NCBI RefSeq assembly: GCF_001940455.1
Contig: NZ_MKQR01000004.1
Span: forward strand, 5,623-69,622
Direction: 5' to 3'
DNA length: 64,000 nt
Source of the DNA: Actinokineospora bangkokensis
Lineage (GTDB): Bacteria; Actinomycetota; Actinomycetes; Mycobacteriales; Pseudonocardiaceae
The translations under genes were made by a program, and so were the position numbers. The notes under the pieces were generated by a model, which was not told where the DNA came from, searched no databases, and saw nothing but the letters and a program-made list of their open reading frames with translations. Of the stretch, positions 24,348 through 32,990 are shown in pieces; the first letter of the stretch is position 1; each line of letters opens with the position of its first letter.

Positions 24348-25745
24348 GTGACCCCCTCGTCGGAGCCGGTCGGCCCGGCCGCGCCCGAGCCGTCCACAGC
24401 GGACGGCCCGGGGGTCGACGCGCCCGTCGAGTCCACTGTGGAGGAGTCGGCGGGGTGCGCGCCGTGGCCCGACGCCGTGCCCGACCCGGTGCGCGCGCGC
24501 CTGGCCGAGCTGGGCGCCGAGGCCCTCGGGGCGCTGCCCGCGGTCGACGTCCCGCACCCGCTGCGCCCGGTGGCCCGGTTCGCCCCGGCCAAGCGCGCGC
24601 GGGTCGGCGGGCCCACCATCGTCGCCGCCCTGCGCGACAACACCGCCTTCCGCACCGCCGTGCTGGAGTGGCTGCGCGAGCACCGCGGCCCCGCGCTCGA
24701 CCCCCCGGCCGAGGACCCGGTGGGCGTCGCCGCCGCCGGGCTGCTGCGCGGCGACCCCGGCGCCGCGGGGCACCTGGAGCTGGTGGCCAAGCGCGCCGAC
24801 GACGCCGCGGCGCGGGCCGAGCGCGACGCCGCGCTGGTCAAGCTGGCCAAGGTGGAGGCCGAGCTGGCCGCGGTCCGCGCCCGGCTGGCGGAGGCCGACG
24901 GCGCCGCCGACCGGGCCCGCGCCGAGGGCGAGGCGGAGCTGGAGCGGCTGCGCAAGCGGCTGCGCGAGCAGGGCGTGCGGTTGCGCGAGGCCAAGGACGC
25001 CGCGGCCACCGCGCGCGCCGCCGCCGAGCGGGCGGGCGCCGAGGTCGACGCCAGGGTCGCCGCGCTGACCGAGCAGCTGGCCCGCGAGCGCGAGCGCGTC
25101 GAGGTGGAGCGGGCGCGCGCGGCCAAGGCGGTCGCCGACGCCGACGCCGCCCGCCAGTCCGCCCGCGAGGCCAGGCAGGCCGACGAGGTGCGCCTGGCGC
25201 TGCTGGTCAACCAGATCGGCGGCGCGGTCGAGGGACTGCGCCGGGAGCTCGTGCTCGGTGACGGCCGCGGCCCCCGGCCCGCCGACCTGGTGGCCGGGGC
25301 GAGCACCGGCGGCGGCGCCGGGCGCCGGGTGGACGACCCCAAGCAGCTCGACCGGCTGCTGGCGATGCCCGGCGTGCACCTGGTCGTCGACGGCTACAAC
25401 GTCACCAAGACCGGCTACTCCGACCTGTCCCTGGCCGACCAGCGCGACCGGCTCACCCGCCAGCTCGCCGCCCTCGCCGCGCGCACCTCCGCCGAGATCA
25501 CCCTGGTCTTCGACGGCGCCGGGGTGGTGGCCGTGCCGGTGGCGGGCCCGCGCCTGGTGCGGGTGATGTTCTCCGACCCCGGCGTGCTGGCCGACGACGT
25601 GATCCGGGCGCTGGTGGCCGGGGAGCCGGTGGGCAGGCTCGTGGTGGTGGCGACCTCGGACAAGGCGGTGGCCGACGCCGTGCGCGGCCGGGGCGCGCAC
25701 ACCGTGCCGTCGGCGGTGCTGCTGACGCGGCTGGGACGGGTCTGA
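24348..25745 (+). CDS. NYN-domain putative RNase with long coiled coil
   Basis: 465 residues. Residues 1-130 are a variable region with a helical part (VRARLAELGAEALGALP, TIVAALRDNTAFRTAVLEWL). Residues about 145-300 form a long Ala/Arg/Glu-rich coiled coil. The C-terminal 120 residues are a PIN-like NYN domain of the YacP type: HLVVDGYNVTKTGY with the first Asp, then ITLVFDGAG, DDVIRALV and VVVATSDKAVADAVR with further acidic residues. NYN nucleases cut RNA, and YacP (Rae1) acts at the ribosome. The coiled coil suggests oligomerisation. A P60/VanY gene follows 15 bp away, but the functional link is not obvious. Confidence 0.88.
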   Translation: MTPSSEPVGPAAPEPSTADGPGVDAPVESTVEESAGCAPWPDAVPDPVRARLAELGAEALGALPAVDVPHPLRPVARFAPAKRARVGGPTIVAALRDNTAFRTAVLEWLREHRGPALDPPAEDPVGVAAAGLLRGDPGAAGHLELVAKRADDAAARAERDAALVKLAKVEAELAAVRARLAEADGAADRARAEGEAELERLRKRLREQGVRLREAKDAAATARAAAERAGAEVDARVAALTEQLARERERVEVERARAAKAVADADAARQSAREARQADEVRLALLVNQIGGAVEGLRRELVLGDGRGPRPADLVAGASTGGGAGRRVDDPKQLDRLLAMPGVHLVVDGYNVTKTGYSDLSLADQRDRLTRQLAALAARTSAEITLVFDGAGVVAVPVAGPRLVRVMFSDPGVLADDVIRALVAGEPVGRLVVVATSDKAVADAVRGRGAHTVPSAVLLTRLGRV

Positions 25746-25760
25746 GGGGCGGGGGCGCTG

Positions 25761-27587
25761 GTGAGCCGGGAGCGGGTGGGCGGGTTCCAGATGGGCAGAA
25801 CTCGGGTGGGCGGGGCGCGGGTGCGGTTCGGCGTGGTCGGCGCCGTGGGGCTGGCGGTGGCGTTCCTCTGGAGCCCCGCGGTCGCCCAGCCCGCGACGCC
25901 CGGTGACCCGCCGCAGATCGAGGCGGGCGTGGCGCCCGGGGCACCGGTGCCCGACACCCGCCCGGGCGAGGCGTTCGCCGACCCGGAGGTCGCCGCGCTC
26001 CAGCGCACCGCGACCGACGTCCAGCGGGAGCTGGCCGACCTGGCCGACCAGGTGCACGGGGCCGAGCGCGACCTGTCGGCCGCGGCGGAGAAGGCCGACG
26101 CCGCCCGGGCCGAGCGCGCCGAGGCCGACCGGGTCGTGGCGGCCCAGCAGGCGGAGGTCGACGACTACAGCAAGGGCGTGTTCGCCGCGCTGGCCCAGCC
26201 CAACCAGCTCCAGGTGCTGCTGACCGCCACCGACCCCGAGCAGTTCCTGCAGGGCAGCGACCTCATCGACCGGGTGCGCGCCGACCAGGACGGCAGGCTC
26301 ACCGCCGCCTACGCCCGGCAGGGCGCCGCCGAGGACGCCGAGGCGCAGGCGGTCGGTGCCGAGCGCTCCGCCGCCGAGCGCAAGTCCGACCTGGACCGGC
26401 GCACCGAGGACGCCTCGAACCGGGCGGCGGCGGTGTCGTCGGAGCTGCGCGGGCAGGTCGACCGCACCAACGCCGCCGTGACCGCGCAGCAGCAGGCGCA
26501 GAAGGAGCGCAACGACCGCACGGCGGCCAACTGGAAGGCCTACACGGACAAGGTGGCCGCCTCCGGCGTGCGGTTGCCGAGCGCCGCCGCGCTGCGCGAC
26601 CCGAACGCGCTGCCCGCCGGGCTGTCGCCGCTGCCCGGTGCGGACGGCGCACCCCAGGCGGGGGTCGCGCAGGTGGCGCTGCCGTCGGGGGAGCGGCTGC
26701 TGGTGCTGCCCTCGGAGGTCGTCGCGGCCGTGACCAGCGCCGTCGGCGCGCTGGGCAAGCCGTACGTGCCCGCGGGCGGCGGTGAGGGGCCCACCGCGTA
26801 CTCCTGCGACGGGCTCGTCCGCTCCGCCTTCGCCGCGGGCGGCATCGCGCTGCCCGCCGCCGCGGGGGAGCAGATGGCGGTGCTGTCGCCGGTGGCCACC
26901 GCCGACGCCCAGCCCGGCGACGTCGTGTTCCTGGGGCCCGCGAGGTTGGGCGTGCAGGGCGTGGGCGTGGTGCTCGACGGCAAGACCATGCTCGCCGCGG
27001 ACGCGCGGCTGGCCGGGGTCGTCGTGTCCGACCTGCCCGCGGGCGACACCGTGCTCGGCGTGGGCAGGCCCGCGCTGGCCCAGCGCCCGGCCCAGCCGGT
27101 GCCGCAGGCCACCGACGGCGGCCTCACCTGGCGCTGCGGCAGCGTCCGCGTCCCGGCCCGGTCGCAGGGCGAGGCGGCGGGGGCGTGGGGCGGCTACCCG
27201 AACGGGCTCATCCCGCCCGCGTCGCTGTGCCTGCTCGGGACCGGGTCGCACATGCTGCGCTGCGACGCCGCCCAGTCCTACCAGGCGCTCTCGCAGGCCT
27301 TCGCCGGGTCGTTCGGCGGCCCGCTGTGCATCACCGACTCCTACCGCTCCTTCTCCGCCCAGGTGCGCCTCTACCAGGTGAAACCCGCGCTGGCGGCGGT
27401 GCCGGGCACCAGCAACCACGGCTGGGGCCTGGCGGTGGACCTGTGCGGGGGCATCCAGTCCTTCGGCACCGCCCAGTACGCGTGGATGGCCGCCAACGCC
27501 CCGCTGTTCGGCTGGTCGAACCCGCCGTGGGCGCAGCCGGGCCGGGGGCGCGAGGAGCCGTGGCACTGGGAGTACACCGGGGCCTGA
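25761..27587 (+). CDS. Secreted peptidoglycan peptidase: degenerate NlpC/P60 plus VanY-type M15 carboxypeptidase
   Basis: 608 residues with a Sec signal (GVVGAVGLAVAFLWSPAVAQ). GTG 25761 is used; ATG 25791 would also keep the signal. A long coiled coil (about 70-265), as in RipA-type hydrolases, is followed by an NlpC/P60 fold: YSCDGLVRSAF keeps the Cys, but the block normally reading HVGIYLG reads GVGVVLDG and the next His is also gone, so this domain is probably inactive. The C-terminal M15 peptidase is intact: SNHGWGLAVDLC (zinc His and Asp) and EEPWHWEY (catalytic Glu, zinc His). It should act as a D,D-carboxypeptidase on cell-wall peptides, with the P60 part as a binding module. Confidence 0.88.
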   Translation: MSRERVGGFQMGRTRVGGARVRFGVVGAVGLAVAFLWSPAVAQPATPGDPPQIEAGVAPGAPVPDTRPGEAFADPEVAALQRTATDVQRELADLADQVHGAERDLSAAAEKADAARAERAEADRVVAAQQAEVDDYSKGVFAALAQPNQLQVLLTATDPEQFLQGSDLIDRVRADQDGRLTAAYARQGAAEDAEAQAVGAERSAAERKSDLDRRTEDASNRAAAVSSELRGQVDRTNAAVTAQQQAQKERNDRTAANWKAYTDKVAASGVRLPSAAALRDPNALPAGLSPLPGADGAPQAGVAQVALPSGERLLVLPSEVVAAVTSAVGALGKPYVPAGGGEGPTAYSCDGLVRSAFAAGGIALPAAAGEQMAVLSPVATADAQPGDVVFLGPARLGVQGVGVVLDGKTMLAADARLAGVVVSDLPAGDTVLGVGRPALAQRPAQPVPQATDGGLTWRCGSVRVPARSQGEAAGAWGGYPNGLIPPASLCLLGTGSHMLRCDAAQSYQALSQAFAGSFGGPLCITDSYRSFSAQVRLYQVKPALAAVPGTSNHGWGLAVDLCGGIQSFGTAQYAWMAANAPLFGWSNPPWAQPGRGREEPWHWEYTGA

Positions 27588-27720
27588 GACGGGCCGTCCT
27601 GGCGGCGTCGAACCGCAGGTCAGCGCGGTGCCCTCGAACGCGTGAGCGAGAATTGTCGTACCCCCCGCCTAGTGTCGGCGTCGACGGATCAGGAGCACCG
27701 GCCAGAGGAGGAGCGGGGCA

Positions 27721-27906
27721 ATGATCATCGACTGCGACAGCTGCGAGGTCCGGGGCGACGCGTGCACCGAGTGCGTGGTGAGCGTGCTGCTCGGCGCCCC
27801 GCCCACCGTGGAGCTGGACAGCTCCGAGCAGCGGGCCATCGACGCGCTCGCCGACGCCGGGATGGTGCCGCGGCTGCGGCTGGTCCCCATCGAGAAGTCG
27901 GCCTGA
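27721..27906 (+). CDS. Small conserved actinobacterial Cys-rich protein
   Basis: 61 residues with an excellent ribosome site (GAGGAGGAG, 7-8 nt before ATG). Starts MIIDCDSCEVRGDACTECVVSVLLG: two CxxC-like pairs that could bind a metal. The tail is EQRAIDALADAGMVPRLRL. Short proteins of this pattern recur next to NlpC/P60 genes in actinobacteria, but I know of no function. A regulatory or zinc-ribbon-like role is a guess. Confidence 0.75.
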   Translation: MIIDCDSCEVRGDACTECVVSVLLGAPPTVELDSSEQRAIDALADAGMVPRLRLVPIEKSA

Positions 27907-28132
27907 CCCGGGGGTCTGCGGCGCGGAGAACCCGGCGGTGTCCGACACGCGCGGCGCGACCGAAAACGGCCACGCGCCGAGTGGTCGGATCCGTCGCTCA
28001 GCGGTTCACCACACCGAGTGATGCAGGTGTACGGCTCGTCACACCACGCAGTTCCGACTGCTCCGTTGGTGTTTTACGAGCAGGGGGCAACCGATTTTTG
28101 TCGCCGTGGTGGACGGCTCGCCCTACTTTTCG

Positions 28133-28370
28133 TAACCTGTCCGAGACCTCGCGACGGCAAGCCACCCACCCCGAGGGTGGCACGCGGGGTCGCCGCCGAT
28201 CCGGCCAGCAGGCCGGACCGCCCCCCACGGTGGGGCCGCACCGGCGGACGCAGGGCAGTGGTGACGCGAGGCAGCGGTGATCCCGCTCGCCCACCGGACA
28301 GGTCCGGGTTCACCGCCCCGCGCCCGGTGGGCCCGTCGGCGGTCAGACGGATGAAGGAGTACGCGCGACT
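28133..28370 (+). promoter_or_regulatory. Promoter and long structured 5' leader of the NlpC/P60 gene
   Basis: A -10-like TAACCT at 28133-28138 would start an RNA near 28145, leaving about 225 nt before the GTG at 28371. The leader holds clear hairpins, such as GCCACCC/GGGTGGC (28161-28181) and CCGGCC/GGCCGG (28201-28216). Cell-wall hydrolase genes in actinobacteria are often preceded by c-di-AMP riboswitches, but I cannot match that consensus here. The rest of the gap (27907-28132) shows no gene. Confidence 0.4.
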
Positions 28371-29429
28371 GTGTCGTCGCATCGACTCAAACGTGCAGTG
28401 CGTGGCGCCATGAGCGTCGCGGCGGTCGTCGCCGTCGTGAGCTTCTCCCCGACCCCCGCCGTGGCCCAGCAGCAACCCGCGCCCCCGGCCTCGGCCAGCG
28501 AGGCGCTCCAGCGCTACAAGGACCTCTCGGCGCAGGCCGAGCAGGTCAACGAGGACCTGCTCAAGGCGCGCACCGACCTGCAGGCCCGCCAGGCCGACCT
28601 GGACAAGGCCAACGCCGACGTGGCGATGGCGGCCGAGACCGAGAAGCAGGCGCAGGCGCTGGAGGAGCAGTTCCGCGGCCAGGTCGACCTGCTGGCCAGC
28701 GCCTCGTTCCAGGGCGCGCGGTTCAACAAGATCTCCGCGCTGCTCACCGGGTCCTCGCCCGACGACTTCCTCGAGCGCGCCTCCGCGCTCAACGTGCTGG
28801 CCAGCGACAACCAGGCCGCCCTGGACAAGTACACCCAGGCGGTCACCACCGCCTCCGACGCCCGCAAGCTCGCCGAGGACGGCCAGCGGCGCGCGACCGA
28901 GGCCAAGGCGGCGGCCGAGCAGCTGGCGAACGACATCGTCAAGCACCAGCAGGACCTGCAGGGCCAGATCGACCAGGTCAAGACGGCCTACAACAACCTC
29001 TCGTCGAAGGAGCAGACCACCCTCAAGGGCGGCTCCGACGACGGCGTGTACCTCGCGCCCCCCGGCGCCGCGGGCACCGCCATGGAGGTCGCGCTGGGCC
29101 AGCGCGGCAAGCCCTACGTGTGGGGCGCCGAGGGCCCGGGCAGCTTCGACTGCTCCGGCCTGACCCTCTACGCCTACCGGGCCGCGGGCGTCAGCCTGCC
29201 GCACTCCAGCCGGGCCCAGTACGGCTACGGCAAGTCGGTCTCGCGGGACGCCCTGCAGCCCGGCGACCTGCTGTTCTACGGCAGCAGCGTCGGCTCGATC
29301 CACCACGTCGCGATGTACATCGGCGGCGGCCGGATCGTGCACGCCTCCACCACCGGCGTGCCCGTGAAGACCGACACCGTCGACGGCGGTGGCCGCGACT
29401 ACCTGGGTGCCAAGCGCATCGTCGGCTGA
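28371..29429 (+). CDS. Secreted NlpC/P60 peptidoglycan endopeptidase (Rv2190c-like)
   Basis: 352 residues from a GTG preceded by AAGGAG (28354-28359). A signal peptide ends near AVAQQQ. Residues about 40-215 are a helical coiled coil, and the C-terminal NlpC/P60 domain is complete: FDCSGLTLYAYRAAG with the catalytic Cys, then HHVAMYIGGG with His and VHASTTG. It cleaves peptide stems (usually D-Glu-mDAP) in the wall. It is the position-matched homologue of M. tuberculosis Rv2190c. The long structured leader suggests RNA-level control. The terminator hairpin at 29480-29509 separates it from the next gene. Confidence 0.93.
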   Translation: MSSHRLKRAVRGAMSVAAVVAVVSFSPTPAVAQQQPAPPASASEALQRYKDLSAQAEQVNEDLLKARTDLQARQADLDKANADVAMAAETEKQAQALEEQFRGQVDLLASASFQGARFNKISALLTGSSPDDFLERASALNVLASDNQAALDKYTQAVTTASDARKLAEDGQRRATEAKAAAEQLANDIVKHQQDLQGQIDQVKTAYNNLSSKEQTTLKGGSDDGVYLAPPGAAGTAMEVALGQRGKPYVWGAEGPGSFDCSGLTLYAYRAAGVSLPHSSRAQYGYGKSVSRDALQPGDLLFYGSSVGSIHHVAMYIGGGRIVHASTTGVPVKTDTVDGGGRDYLGAKRIVG

Positions 29430-29479
29430 TCGGCACCACGGCGCCGCACCGGGTTTTGTCACCCGCGTGAGTGCTCGCT

Positions 29480-29509
29480 CGGGACCGGGGTCCTCGGACT
29501 CCGGTCCCG
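29480..29509 (+). terminator. Intrinsic terminator hairpin after NlpC/P60 gene
   Basis: Outer arms CGGGACCGG (29480-29488) and CCGGTCCCG (29501-29509) extend inward to a 13-bp stem with a 4-nt loop. Confidence 0.75.
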
Positions 29510-29523
29510 ACGCGTTCCTGCCC

Positions 29524-29529
29524 TAACAT
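29524..29529 (+). promoter_or_regulatory. -10 box of the metallopeptidase gene (leaderless)
   Basis: TAACAT with 7 nt to the GTG at 29537 and no Shine-Dalgarno. Confidence 0.6.
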
Positions 29530-29536
29530 CGTCCGG

Positions 29537-30886
29537 GTGGGCAGGGCGAGGGTGCGCGGGTGGCTCGCGGCGGCGGTGGCCGTGGCGGGCCTGTCCGGCG
29601 TGGCCCTGGTGTCCGTCCCGGCCCCCACCCCGCTCGACGCGCCCGGCCAGTCCGGCCAGGGCAGGCCCATGGGGGCCGTCCCGCCCGCGGTGGGCGCCGC
29701 CGACGCCCAGCGCGCGGACGCCGTCACCGACCTGCTCGCCCGCCGCGCGGACGCCCTGCTGCGCCGCGACCAGGCCGCGTTCACCGCCACCCTGGACCCG
29801 GCCGCCGACCCGGCCTTCCTGGAGAAGCAGCAGGAGCTGTTCACCAACCTCGCGGGCGTCCCCCTCGACCAGTGGTCCTACACGGTGCGCCCCGAGGACG
29901 GCCTGGACCTGCGCGCGCTCGACCCGCCCGCCGCCGACCCCACCGCCGACGAGCAGTGGGCCCCGGGCGTCGACCTGCACTACGCCCTGCGCGGCATCGA
30001 CCCCACCCCCACCGACCGCTCCCTGGGCTACCTGTTCGCCCGCCGCGGCGACCAGTGGTTCCTGCGCTCGGACACCGCCCTGGAGGACCTGGGCAGGCGC
30101 ACCTGGCGCGGCCCCTGGGACTTCGGCCCGGTCGAGGTCACCCCCGCCACCCACGGCGTCGTGCTCGCCCACCCCGGCAACAAGCCCATGGTCGACCGCC
30201 TCGTCCGCGAGCTGGACCCGGCCGTCGAGGCCGTCACCCGCACCTGGGGCGACCAGTGGCCGCGCCGCGTCGCCCTGCTGCTGCCGGACAGCCCCGCCGA
30301 GATGCGCGCCCTGGTCGGCCCCGACTTCCCCGTCGAGTCCGTGGTCGCCGTCGCCATCGCCGACCGGGTCGACACCACCCGCCGCACGGCCACCGGCCAG
30401 CGCGTCGTGCTCAGCCCGACCGGGTCCCGGGCGCTGTCCATCGCCTCCCTGCGCGTCGTGCTCCGGCACGAGATCACGCACGTGGCCGCGCGCGTGCAGA
30501 CCGTCGACGGGTCACCGATGTGGCTGCTGGAGGGGTTCGCGGACTACGTGGGCTACCGGGAGAGCGGTCTGGGCCTGGCCCAGGGCGCCCCGGACCTGGC
30601 CCGGTCGGTGCGCGCCGGGACCCTGCCGCCGTCCCTGCCGCAGGACCGGGACTTCCGCGGCAAGGACAAGGAGCTGGACCTGGCCTACCAGCGGTCGTGG
30701 TCGCTGGCGAAGTTCGTGGCCGACCGGTTCGGGGAGCAGAAGCTGGTGGCGCTGTACCGGGACCTGGCCGGGGCCGGGCCGATCTCCGCCAACGAGACCG
30801 ACGCGCACCTGCGGCGGGTGCTGGGGTTGGACCGGGCCGCGCTGCTGCGGAGCTGGCAGGACTACCTGCGGGCCATGCTGCGGTGA
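29537..30886 (+). CDS. Exported zinc metallopeptidase (HExxH), gluzincin-like
   Basis: 449 residues from the GTG at 29537, which directly follows a -10 box; the longer frame would start upstream of that promoter. The N-terminus is a signal or anchor (WLAAAVAVAGLSGVALV). An NTF2-like region (about 55-180, TDLLARRADALLRRDQAAF) comes next. The peptidase domain has LRHEITHVAAR with the zinc-binding HExxH, and the third ligand Glu is likely in MWLLEGFADYVGYRE 20-25 residues on, typical of gluzincins with a C-terminal helical bundle (DLAYQRSWSLAKFVADRFGEQKLVALYRDL). Acts outside the cell membrane; substrate unknown. It sits between the NlpC/P60 gene and pimB in the conserved envelope region. Confidence 0.85.
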   Translation: MGRARVRGWLAAAVAVAGLSGVALVSVPAPTPLDAPGQSGQGRPMGAVPPAVGAADAQRADAVTDLLARRADALLRRDQAAFTATLDPAADPAFLEKQQELFTNLAGVPLDQWSYTVRPEDGLDLRALDPPAADPTADEQWAPGVDLHYALRGIDPTPTDRSLGYLFARRGDQWFLRSDTALEDLGRRTWRGPWDFGPVEVTPATHGVVLAHPGNKPMVDRLVRELDPAVEAVTRTWGDQWPRRVALLLPDSPAEMRALVGPDFPVESVVAVAIADRVDTTRRTATGQRVVLSPTGSRALSIASLRVVLRHEITHVAARVQTVDGSPMWLLEGFADYVGYRESGLGLAQGAPDLARSVRAGTLPPSLPQDRDFRGKDKELDLAYQRSWSLAKFVADRFGEQKLVALYRDLAGAGPISANETDAHLRRVLGLDRAALLRSWQDYLRAMLR

Positions 30887-30990
30887 GCGCCTGAGCGGGC
30901 TCGACGCGGTGGTTCCGCACGCGCGGAGAGGCGGCTTCCCCGGTCGTCCGCCCCTCGCGACCCGACCGGCGCGAGCGCGCCCAGCAGGAC

Positions 30991-30996
30991 TACATT
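30991..30996 (+). promoter_or_regulatory. -10 box of pimB (leaderless)
   Basis: TACATT with 7 nt to the GTG at 31004. The TTG at 30995 that opens the frame lies inside the box. Confidence 0.6.
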
Positions 30997-31003
30997 GACG
31001 CGG

Positions 31004-32152
31004 GTGCGCAGGACCCTGCTGGTGACGAACGACTTCCCTCCCCGGCCAGGGGGCATCCAGACCTACGTCCACAACCTGGCCTCCCGGCTGCCCGGTCACG
31101 ACCTCGTCGTCTACGCCCCCGCGTGGCGCGGGGCCGCGGAGTTCGACGCCGCGCAGCCCTTCGCCGTGGTGCGCCACCCCGGGGAGCTGATGCTGCCGGG
31201 GCCGTCCGTGGCCAAGCGGGCGAAGGAGGTCCTGCGGGCGGAGGACTGCGACGCGGTGTGGTTCGGCGCGGCGGCCCCCCTCGCGCTCCTGGGCCCGGGG
31301 CTCAAGGCGGCCGGGGCCGCGCGCACGATCGCCTCGACGCACGGGCACGAGGTCGGGTGGTCGATGCTGCCGGGGGCGCGGCAAGCGTTGCGGCGCATCG
31401 GGTCCACGACCGACGTCGTCACCTACGTCAGCAGGTACACCCGCGCCCGGTTCGCTGCGGCGTTCGGCAGGCGGGCGGCGCTGGAGCTGCTCCCGTCCGG
31501 TGTGGACACCGCGCTCTACCGCCCCGATCCCGCTGCGCGCCAGGAGATCCGTGCCCGCCACGGGCTCGGGGATCGCCCGCTGGTCGTGTGCGTGTCGCGG
31601 TTGATGCCGCGCAAGGGGCAGGATTCGCTGATCCGGGCGCTGCCCGCCATCCGCGCGGCGGTGCCCGGGGCGGCGTTGCTCGTCGTCGGGGGCGGGCCCT
31701 ACCGGTCGCGCCTGGAAGCGCTCGCGGCGGAGGGCGGGGTCACCGAGCACGTGGTGTTCACCGGGTCCGTGCCGTGGGAGGAGTTGCCCGCCCACTACGC
31801 CACCGGGGACGTCTTCGCGATGCCGTGCCGCACGCACGGGCGGGGCCTGGACGTGGAGGCGCTGGGCATCGTGTTCCTGGAGGCCGCCGCGTGCGGTTTG
31901 CCCGTGGTGGCAGGCGATTCCGGCGGCGCGCCGGAGGCGGTCATCGAGGGCGAGACCGGGCACGTGGTCGACGGGCGCGCGGTGGACGTGCTGGCCGAGC
32001 GCGTCGCCGGGCTGCTCGCCGACCCGGACCGCGCGGCGGCGATGGGGGCAGCCGGGCGGGCGTGGATGGAGGAGGAGTGGAGCTGGGACACCCGGGCCAA
32101 GCGCCTCGCGGGGCTCCTGGAGGGGGAGTCGGTCTACCGCTTCAGCAGCTGA
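31004..32152 (+). CDS. pimB: GDP-mannose-dependent PIM1 alpha-1,6-mannosyltransferase PimB'
   Basis: 382 residues from GTG 31004, at the leaderless spacing. A GT4 glycosyltransferase with two Rossmann domains. The N-terminal loop is NDFPPRPGGIQTYVHNLA. THGHEVGWSMLPGARQALRRIG is the PimB' signature. The donor site is VVCVSRLMPRKGQD, and the EX7E-type block is EALGIVFLEAAACGLPVV. It adds the second mannose to phosphatidylinositol monomannoside at the inner membrane face, starting lipomannan-type glycolipids. Homologue of M. tuberculosis Rv2188c in the same neighbourhood. It is convergent with the secretion operon. Confidence 0.93.
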   Translation: MRRTLLVTNDFPPRPGGIQTYVHNLASRLPGHDLVVYAPAWRGAAEFDAAQPFAVVRHPGELMLPGPSVAKRAKEVLRAEDCDAVWFGAAAPLALLGPGLKAAGAARTIASTHGHEVGWSMLPGARQALRRIGSTTDVVTYVSRYTRARFAAAFGRRAALELLPSGVDTALYRPDPAARQEIRARHGLGDRPLVVCVSRLMPRKGQDSLIRALPAIRAAVPGAALLVVGGGPYRSRLEALAAEGGVTEHVVFTGSVPWEELPAHYATGDVFAMPCRTHGRGLDVEALGIVFLEAAACGLPVVAGDSGGAPEAVIEGETGHVVDGRAVDVLAERVAGLLADPDRAAAMGAAGRAWMEEEWSWDTRAKRLAGLLEGESVYRFSS

Positions 32153-32175
32153 CCCGGGCGGTCCACAGCGGACGG

Positions 32176-32706
32176 TCAGTCCCGCAGGGCGAAGGTCTGC
32201 GCGGAGAAGTCGTCCTCGTCGTCGGGCCGGGGCGGCCGGGCGGGCCGCGCTGGGGCCGCCGGGGTTGCCGGGGTGGGCTCCGGGCGCGGCGGGGGAGCGG
32301 TCAGCCTCGCCAGCTCGCCCGCCAGTTCCGGGCCCGCGATCGGGGCGACGACCTCGACGCCCGCGGCGATGGCCCGGTCCGTGGCGTCCCAGATGAGGTC
32401 GCGCAGCACCGCCGTCAGCTCGGCGGCGCCCAGCCTGCGGCAGGCGTCGCCCAGGTCGAGGTCGGTGAGCTGCCCGGCCAGGGACACCACCACCCGGATG
32501 CCGTGCGGGCCGGTGGCGGTGCCGGTGATCGCGGCCAGCCGGGCCGGGACGTCCCGGGTGCGCTGCTCCAGCTCCTCGGCCAGCGCCAGCAGTTCGTCGC
32601 TGGACAGCTCCGCGGTGTCCACGTTGCTCAACCCGGTGCCCGCCGACCCGGTGCTGCCCGGTGCGCGCCCGGTCGGCTCGGTGCCGGGAACGGCGTTGCT
32701 GCTCAC
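32176..32706 (-). CDS. YbaB/EbfC-like protein, last gene of a type VII secretion-type operon
   Basis: 176 residues from GTG 32706, which overlaps the previous stop as GTGA. The core (about 35-130) has LLALAEELEQRTRDVPARLAAITGTA followed by IRVVVSLAGQLTDLDLGDACRRLGAAELTAVLRDLIWDATDRA. This is the YbaB/EbfC fold seen in small nucleoid-associated proteins and in many proteins encoded next to actinobacterial WXG100 genes. The tail is Pro/Ala-rich and ends in DEDDFSAQTFALRD. Its role is probably accessory to the two secreted proteins, for example as a cytosolic partner. DNA binding is not implied by sequence alone. Confidence 0.7.
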   Translation of the reverse strand: MSSNAVPGTEPTGRAPGSTGSAGTGLSNVDTAELSSDELLALAEELEQRTRDVPARLAAITGTATGPHGIRVVVSLAGQLTDLDLGDACRRLGAAELTAVLRDLIWDATDRAIAAGVEVVAPIAGPELAGELARLTAPPPRPEPTPATPAAPARPARPPRPDDEDDFSAQTFALRD

Positions 32707-32990
32707 TGCGCCCTCCACGTGTCCGGGGTGGTGGCCTCGGCGTGCTCGGTCAGCTCGGTGTCGGCGGTCAGGCCCAGGACCTCGGCGTCGCGGTCGGTGA
32801 GGCCCAGGGTGTGCCGGGCGCGCTGGTCGGCGACCGCGGTGGCGCGGCGCACCAGCTCCAGCAGCTCCTGCGCCAGGGCCTGCCCGCCCCGGCGCAGGGC
32901 GGGCTCGTCGATGCGCAGGTCGAGCAGCGCCCCGCCGGGGGCCACCTCGACCAGCACGTCGCGGCTGTGCGCGGACCCGGACGCGCTCAC
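32703..32990 (-). CDS. Short YbaB/EbfC-like protein
   Basis: 95 residues. It is bounded by GTGA overlaps on both sides (GTG 32990 with the upstream TGA; its own TGA with the next GTG), so the module is translated as a chain. The sequence VLVEVAPGGALLDLRIDEPALRRGGQALAQELLELVRRATAVADQRAR has the strand-strand-helix pattern of the YbaB family, as in its neighbour. Two YbaB-like genes in a row next to a WXG100-like gene are typical of actinomycete type VII loci. Confidence 0.7.
   Translation of the reverse strand: MSASGSAHSRDVLVEVAPGGALLDLRIDEPALRRGGQALAQELLELVRRATAVADQRARHTLGLTDRDAEVLGLTADTELTEHAEATTPDTWRAQ

Noticed and set aside
24147-27566. 1139-codon open frame on the minus strand
   Set aside because: Shadow of the NYN and P60/VanY genes on the plus strand; no ribosome site and no domain.
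28133-28370. ydaO-type c-di-AMP riboswitch
   Set aside because: The setting fits, but the conserved GGGGAGCC, GGGGUGAAU and CGACAGCUAACC segments could not be located, so it was listed only as a structured leader.
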